A stretch of 64,000 nt of DNA from Siphonodentalium dalli (Eukaryota; Mollusca; Scaphopoda; Gadilida; Siphonodentaliidae): assembly GCA_032622095.1 (NCBI GenBank), contig CP136063.1:120176723-120240722 (forward strand), given 5' to 3'. This document shows positions 59,883 to 64,000 of this stretch, one piece after another. Below the pieces are notes generated by a model. The model saw only the letters and a list, made by a program, of their open reading frames with translations, did not search any database and was not told where the DNA came from. Position 1 is the first letter of the stretch; each line of letters begins with the position of its first letter. A program made the position numbers and the translations under genes.

Positions 59883-60505
59883 CTGAAAAAACGAGTTAAA
59901 TGTGATCAGAAACTTTGACACAAACAAATTTAAGTATCTCTTTCCTGAAATTTTATATACACTATAGATTCAGGAGTATAAAGTAATAATTCTGAGCTGG
60001 AGACACCCAAGGATGCCAGAAGCAAGAAAGAGCAGCAGGGGCAAACTAACTTAGGAGATCAAAATATGTACTCAATACATGATGAAAATGTATAAAATCA
60101 CATATATTGATAAGCTGAAACTCACGGTTATATTTGGAATGAATTTATCTGAATCAACAGAATAATGAAAGAAATTTTAAATTTAACTAACCAACTCTTT
60201 GCAGTTCTTGATTCACAAGTGGCCCGATAGTGAATAACAGAATGTGCGATATCCAACAGAAGATTGGTTGATATTTCCAAAGCATAAAGGGGAGGGATTT
60301 TAAAGGAGATGATTTTATAGTTGATTGATATTTAGATACCATAGTTGATTAGGAAATATATCCCACTGGGCTAGCATTCTGTGGAATAAGAGGAGATAAT
60401 TAGTGACTTATTGTCCTCTCTATTTTTATATTAAAAATTTGTTTGAACTTCACAGTAGTTTCCTCCAATAACAGTCCAAGAATGGATACAATCATAGCCA
60501 TATAA
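59883..60505. other. Upstream of the first coding CLIP exon, no feature assigned
   Basis: Contains presumed intron and perhaps untranslated exon or promoter. No clear promoter motif was seen. Confidence 0.35.
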
Positions 60506-60635
60506 CAGTAAATGCCCTAAATAATCGACTGAGAGCTTTCCAATGAATGGCAACAAGCCATATTTCCGACTAAATCCTGAAAAATTACCCATAATTCTGC
60601 TGTTGTTAAGGAGTCGATTATTTAGGGCATTACTG
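60506..60635. mobile_element. TA-flanked palindromic MITE, copy 3, one arm reduced
   Basis: Starts CAGTAAATGCCCTAAATAAT after a TA-containing flank and ends GGGCATTACTG before TA (60636-60637). Most of the left arm is deleted, leaving GAGAGCTTTCCAATGAATGG onwards of the right arm. Confidence 0.7.
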
Positions 60636-61234
60636 TATATGCAACATGTGGTGTGGTGTGAACACTAGTTTAGTATGTATGGTATTCAATTTAGAGAATG
60701 GAACACCTTCACCGCTGTTGGTCCTTGTGGGTGAGTACAAGGGGCCAACATGCCCCCCATCCATGCTCTGGTATCCTTGGAGACACCAGTCAATAGAAGC
60801 TTCAGTCACATAAAATAGATTATTCTTGAATTGTTGTCCCACATGCTGTGACTTAAATTTTAATATAACAATAAATATTACTATTTTAGAACATTACATT
60901 GGTTGTTTCTAAACTGTGAGTGTTTTTTTTATGAAAAATAACTCTTTTCTTTGGCCATTTTCTCATGTATTTATATGTATTCATGCTTAAAGAACCCCTG
61001 ACTTGAGACATTTCTCGGCAAATTTGAAGCTTCAGCGAAATTCCCAAACATTTCAGCCAGCATTAAATACAAATTTGCCCAAATCAACTCATTATTGTTG
61101 TTTGTATCATAATTTTAGACAAGAGATGGCATCAGAGATGCTGTGTCTCGTTTTTGGTGGCTTACCGCCGGTGGCTACCGCCAATTGGTGTGCATCAGTA
61201 TCGGTAGACTAATTAATAGGTAAAATCGAAAAAT
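60636..61234. other. No gene recognised
   Basis: No exon signals or repeat borders seen. Confidence 0.4.
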
Positions 61235-61705
61235 GACTAATTAAGGGCCATAACTCCATCAAATTTTATCGGGGCAGGCTGGTTTTCAAACTCGGCCTAA
61301 ATATTCTTGGCAAGTATGTCTATTCCAAATTTTAAACAAATCGGAGGACGTTTGTTGAAGTTATCGCGCTAATGAGCTGAAAATTCGTGAAAAATGACTA
61401 ATTAAGGGCCATAACTCTATCAAATTTTATCGGACCAGGCCGGTTTTCGAACTCATCCGAGATATTCTTGGGAGACACCTATATACCAAATTTCAATCAA
61501 ATCGGATAACGTTTGTTGAAGTTATCGCGCTAACGAGCTGAAAATTCATAGGGCCATAACTCTGTAATAAATGTGTGGACGAACCCAATTTTTTGTCTGC
61601 AGCTTACGTGCATGGATATGTACTCACACACCAAAAAAAAACGGTTGAGTTATAAGCAAAACACGTCGCCCGCCCGTCCGCCGCCCGCCCACCGTCCCTA
61701 TCAAA
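61235..61705 (+). repeat. Family G tandem units
   Basis: Units with GACTAATTAAGGGCCATAAC, TCAAATTTTATCGGRSCAGG, TTTTCRAACTC and GTTTGTTGAAGTTATCGCGC. The array ends in a CGCCCGCCCGTCCGCCGCCC run. Phrase order is like families B and F. Confidence 0.6.
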
Positions 61706-64000
61706 CTATAAGTCGAGTTTTGGAAAAAAACTTGACTAATAAATGGGAACCTCAAGAGGATTTTATATATGGTTATGTAACAATATTATGTAATAATGTT
61801 GTTTTTATCATTCCAGTACTGGTTTATAGAAACCTAAAGACATCTTTAGAATACATGATGTCCCAACAGTATTTACAATACATTCATATACAACCTATTA
61901 ACTGATGAACTAAATAAACATCAACAACATTTGAAATACTGTATTTCTGAGTAAATAAATGGTTCATCTGGCAAATTTATCTCTGATTTCTAACCATAAA
62001 CACCAAACACAAACCTGAATGTTTCAAATTCTGACATAGTAGGTCACTCACTCATATATCCACTTAGTCCATGCTTAATCACTTTCCCAACATTAGTACA
62101 GTGCACATGTTATTAAGCTATTTAGTATCTACTATAAAGCAAAATGAAGAGTTATCAAATACCAATCAAATTGTATAATTGAGAGGCTGTGACCATTAGC
62201 TGGCTTGTTTACTGTATGAGATAAGTATTGCATTAGCTGGCTGAGCTCAAGTACTGTCTTGACTTCCTGGGAGGCAGGATGTGATCAAACTAAATATAAA
62301 CAACTTGCGTCACAGGAAGGGCATGCCTATCAAATCAATGTTCATATTTGTGTGTGTGCATGTTTAAAGTTGAAGTGAAGTACATGTACTCCACTGATAT
62401 GTTTAAATGCACATAGTACAAGTAGTTTTCATAAATTGTGTTATCAATATTGGCAGCACAGTAACTCTTTGGTATCTATAAGTCCAGCTTACATGTCATA
62501 TTTTTGTTCTCAACATTTTTTCAACACAATAGACCATTCCAATGTATACTTTTATAACTGAGTGGGAAAATCCATTTAATATAAAGGATTAAATTGGAAA
62601 TCATTGGCATTAAATCTTTTATATCCACTGCTGTGAGAACAGATTTCTGCAAGGTTGGAAATTGACATCATCACCACCCTAAGAAGTTTTGTGAGATATT
62701 GACATAGGTTAGAGATAAACGTGGGAACCAAAACTCTATCACTTGAAAGAATCTTCAAGCACTTATTAGCACCGTACCTAACTTTATGTTATTCAAACAA
62801 CACTTTGGAGCATTTGGACTTATTTGTTGTTGTTTTTTATTTGGAAAATTTGGCAAATAAGCAAGACATAAACAAAAAAAGAAGCCATATATAGGCTAAA
62901 TTCATTTCAATCAAGATATATTCTTTACAAATGTTTCTATTGAAAAAGAAATATATTTTAAGTCTTGATGTGAATTTTCATGCCCCCACCTGACTTGGGT
63001 CATTTATTCATTTAGAAAACAAATGGATGATTGATTTATTGACACAATGTCTGGGGTTTATTTATGACACAACAGTACATACATGAAGCAATAATGCCTG
63101 CAGGGAAAAATTAACTTGTATCTAACTACCTGTGAATGCACATACATGTACCAGTACAGGTAGTGACATGTCTTCAGATGGACCTTAATGTTACATGATC
63201 ATATTATATTTCATAATATTCCCCAGTCCTTATTTTTAAAGTTGCAATAAAGTGTTCTTTTCTATAGTATACACATTATATTATAAATAATTAAAGACTA
63301 CCTATAGCAAGATAAAAAACAATTGGAGATATTAAAGTTACATTCGTCGAAAAGAACAGAGACTTGTTTTGATTATATCGTTTAAAAAGTTCCCCAATAA
63401 CACTGTAACATGTGAGAAACATGCACGTATTTGACTTAACATCTTTTAAAAGGTTCATTGTAGAATATCAAGCAATAAACAAGAACGGGGATCCTTGCCA
63501 AACAACAGTTTTCTTTAAAATAGTATTCGATGTTGTCCAATAAAGTCTTATATTTTCCTGAAAAAAAAGTTTTTTTTTTATGGCAAATTCATTTATACTA
63601 AAATTTCAAGTACTAAATTTTCCCAACAGATTTATGGCCTCCCTGTACAAATGGAGACCTATCAGGGTTCTACATTTAAAAGCATCTCAGCACCGTCTCA
63701 GTGCAGCTTTTTTTATGAAATATTAACTGTTTATCAATATGTCCTTAATTTGTGTAATAAAACTGTTATGGGAATATAACAGTCTTGAATTTATCACTTA
63801 TAGGGGTCATCTGTCAACTTCCAATTCATCTGGGGATGATATGCATATAAATTTAAAGTAGAACCATGCACCATTTCATAGGAGTTACTCATAGGAGTTG
63901 GTCAATATTCTGGTGAGTTTAAATTAAGCCATTCCTGGACATAACTGTACATTGAAGTACATTCAATTTGAATATGACAGTGTAAATTCTAGAGCTTATG
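61706..64000. other. No gene recognised
   Basis: AT-rich. ORFs are short and motif-free. A TTAA-bordered half hairpin may exist near 63690-63725 but no partner end was found. Confidence 0.45.

Noticed and set aside
63680-63725. Another TTAA MITE
   Set aside because: Only one end-like sequence is visible; no inverted partner or second TTAA at a sensible distance.

Overview
This window looks like gene-poor, AT-rich, repeat-saturated nuclear DNA of an invertebrate animal. The best guess is a mollusc, probably a bivalve. The guess rests on a metazoan microtubule-linker gene with spliced exons and on long tandem-unit repeats of a style known from bivalve genomes (inference; no species can be named from the sequence alone).

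Host genes. The clearest gene is a CLIP3/CLIP4-type CAP-Gly linker on the minus strand, spread from 59.9 kb down to about 33.6 kb. Six exons are well supported: N-terminal (59612-59882), ankyrin (50415-50670 and 49892-50035), linker plus start of CAP-Gly (44238-44437), CAP-Gly core (40849-40984), and end of CAP-Gly (40244-40381). Two weaker candidates follow (36875-36928 and a terminal exon 33626-33732). All splice phases agree and together give 434 codons plus stop. A second, short coiled-coil gene of unknown function lies on the minus strand at 18257-18625 with a CCAAT-type promoter upstream. A short uncertain plus-strand ORF is at 17559-17747.

Mobile DNA fills most of the rest. 0-5.8 kb: nested arrays of three tandem-unit repeat families (called A, B and C here) and a broken Mutator-like (MULE) transposase gene with a FLYWCH finger. 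8-12.4 kb: a decayed CR1-like LINE whose first protein carries a 2A-like ribosome-skipping motif, with a TTAA-flanked foldback MITE in its 3' UTR. 12.5-16 kb: diverged family C units and two TA-flanked palindromic MITEs. 20.3-26.3 kb: a 4.6 kb element with about 0.6 kb inverted arms holding a palindromic 21-bp satellite and a 39-bp satellite, surrounded by six copies of a 17-bp motif. 28.6-33 kb: family C and family E arrays. 34.9-35.4 kb: a tRNA-derived SINE. 38.5-43.9 kb: two complete family C elements and family B copies inside CLIP introns. 44.5-49.7 kb: a TTAA foldback, a 3.8 kb element containing further nested elements, and a TA-flanked MITE. 52.4-57.7 kb: family D units split by a 1.57 kb TTAA element. 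60.5 kb: a third copy of the TA MITE. 61.2-61.7 kb: family G units.

Most notable items: a minisatellite that has copied the CLIP exon-intron junction so that several perfect 5' splice sites follow the real one; the 2A-bearing LINE; the long-arm element with an internal empty-site control; four TTAA-flanked elements, two sharing a core palindrome; and a common unit phrase shared by repeat families that end differently.
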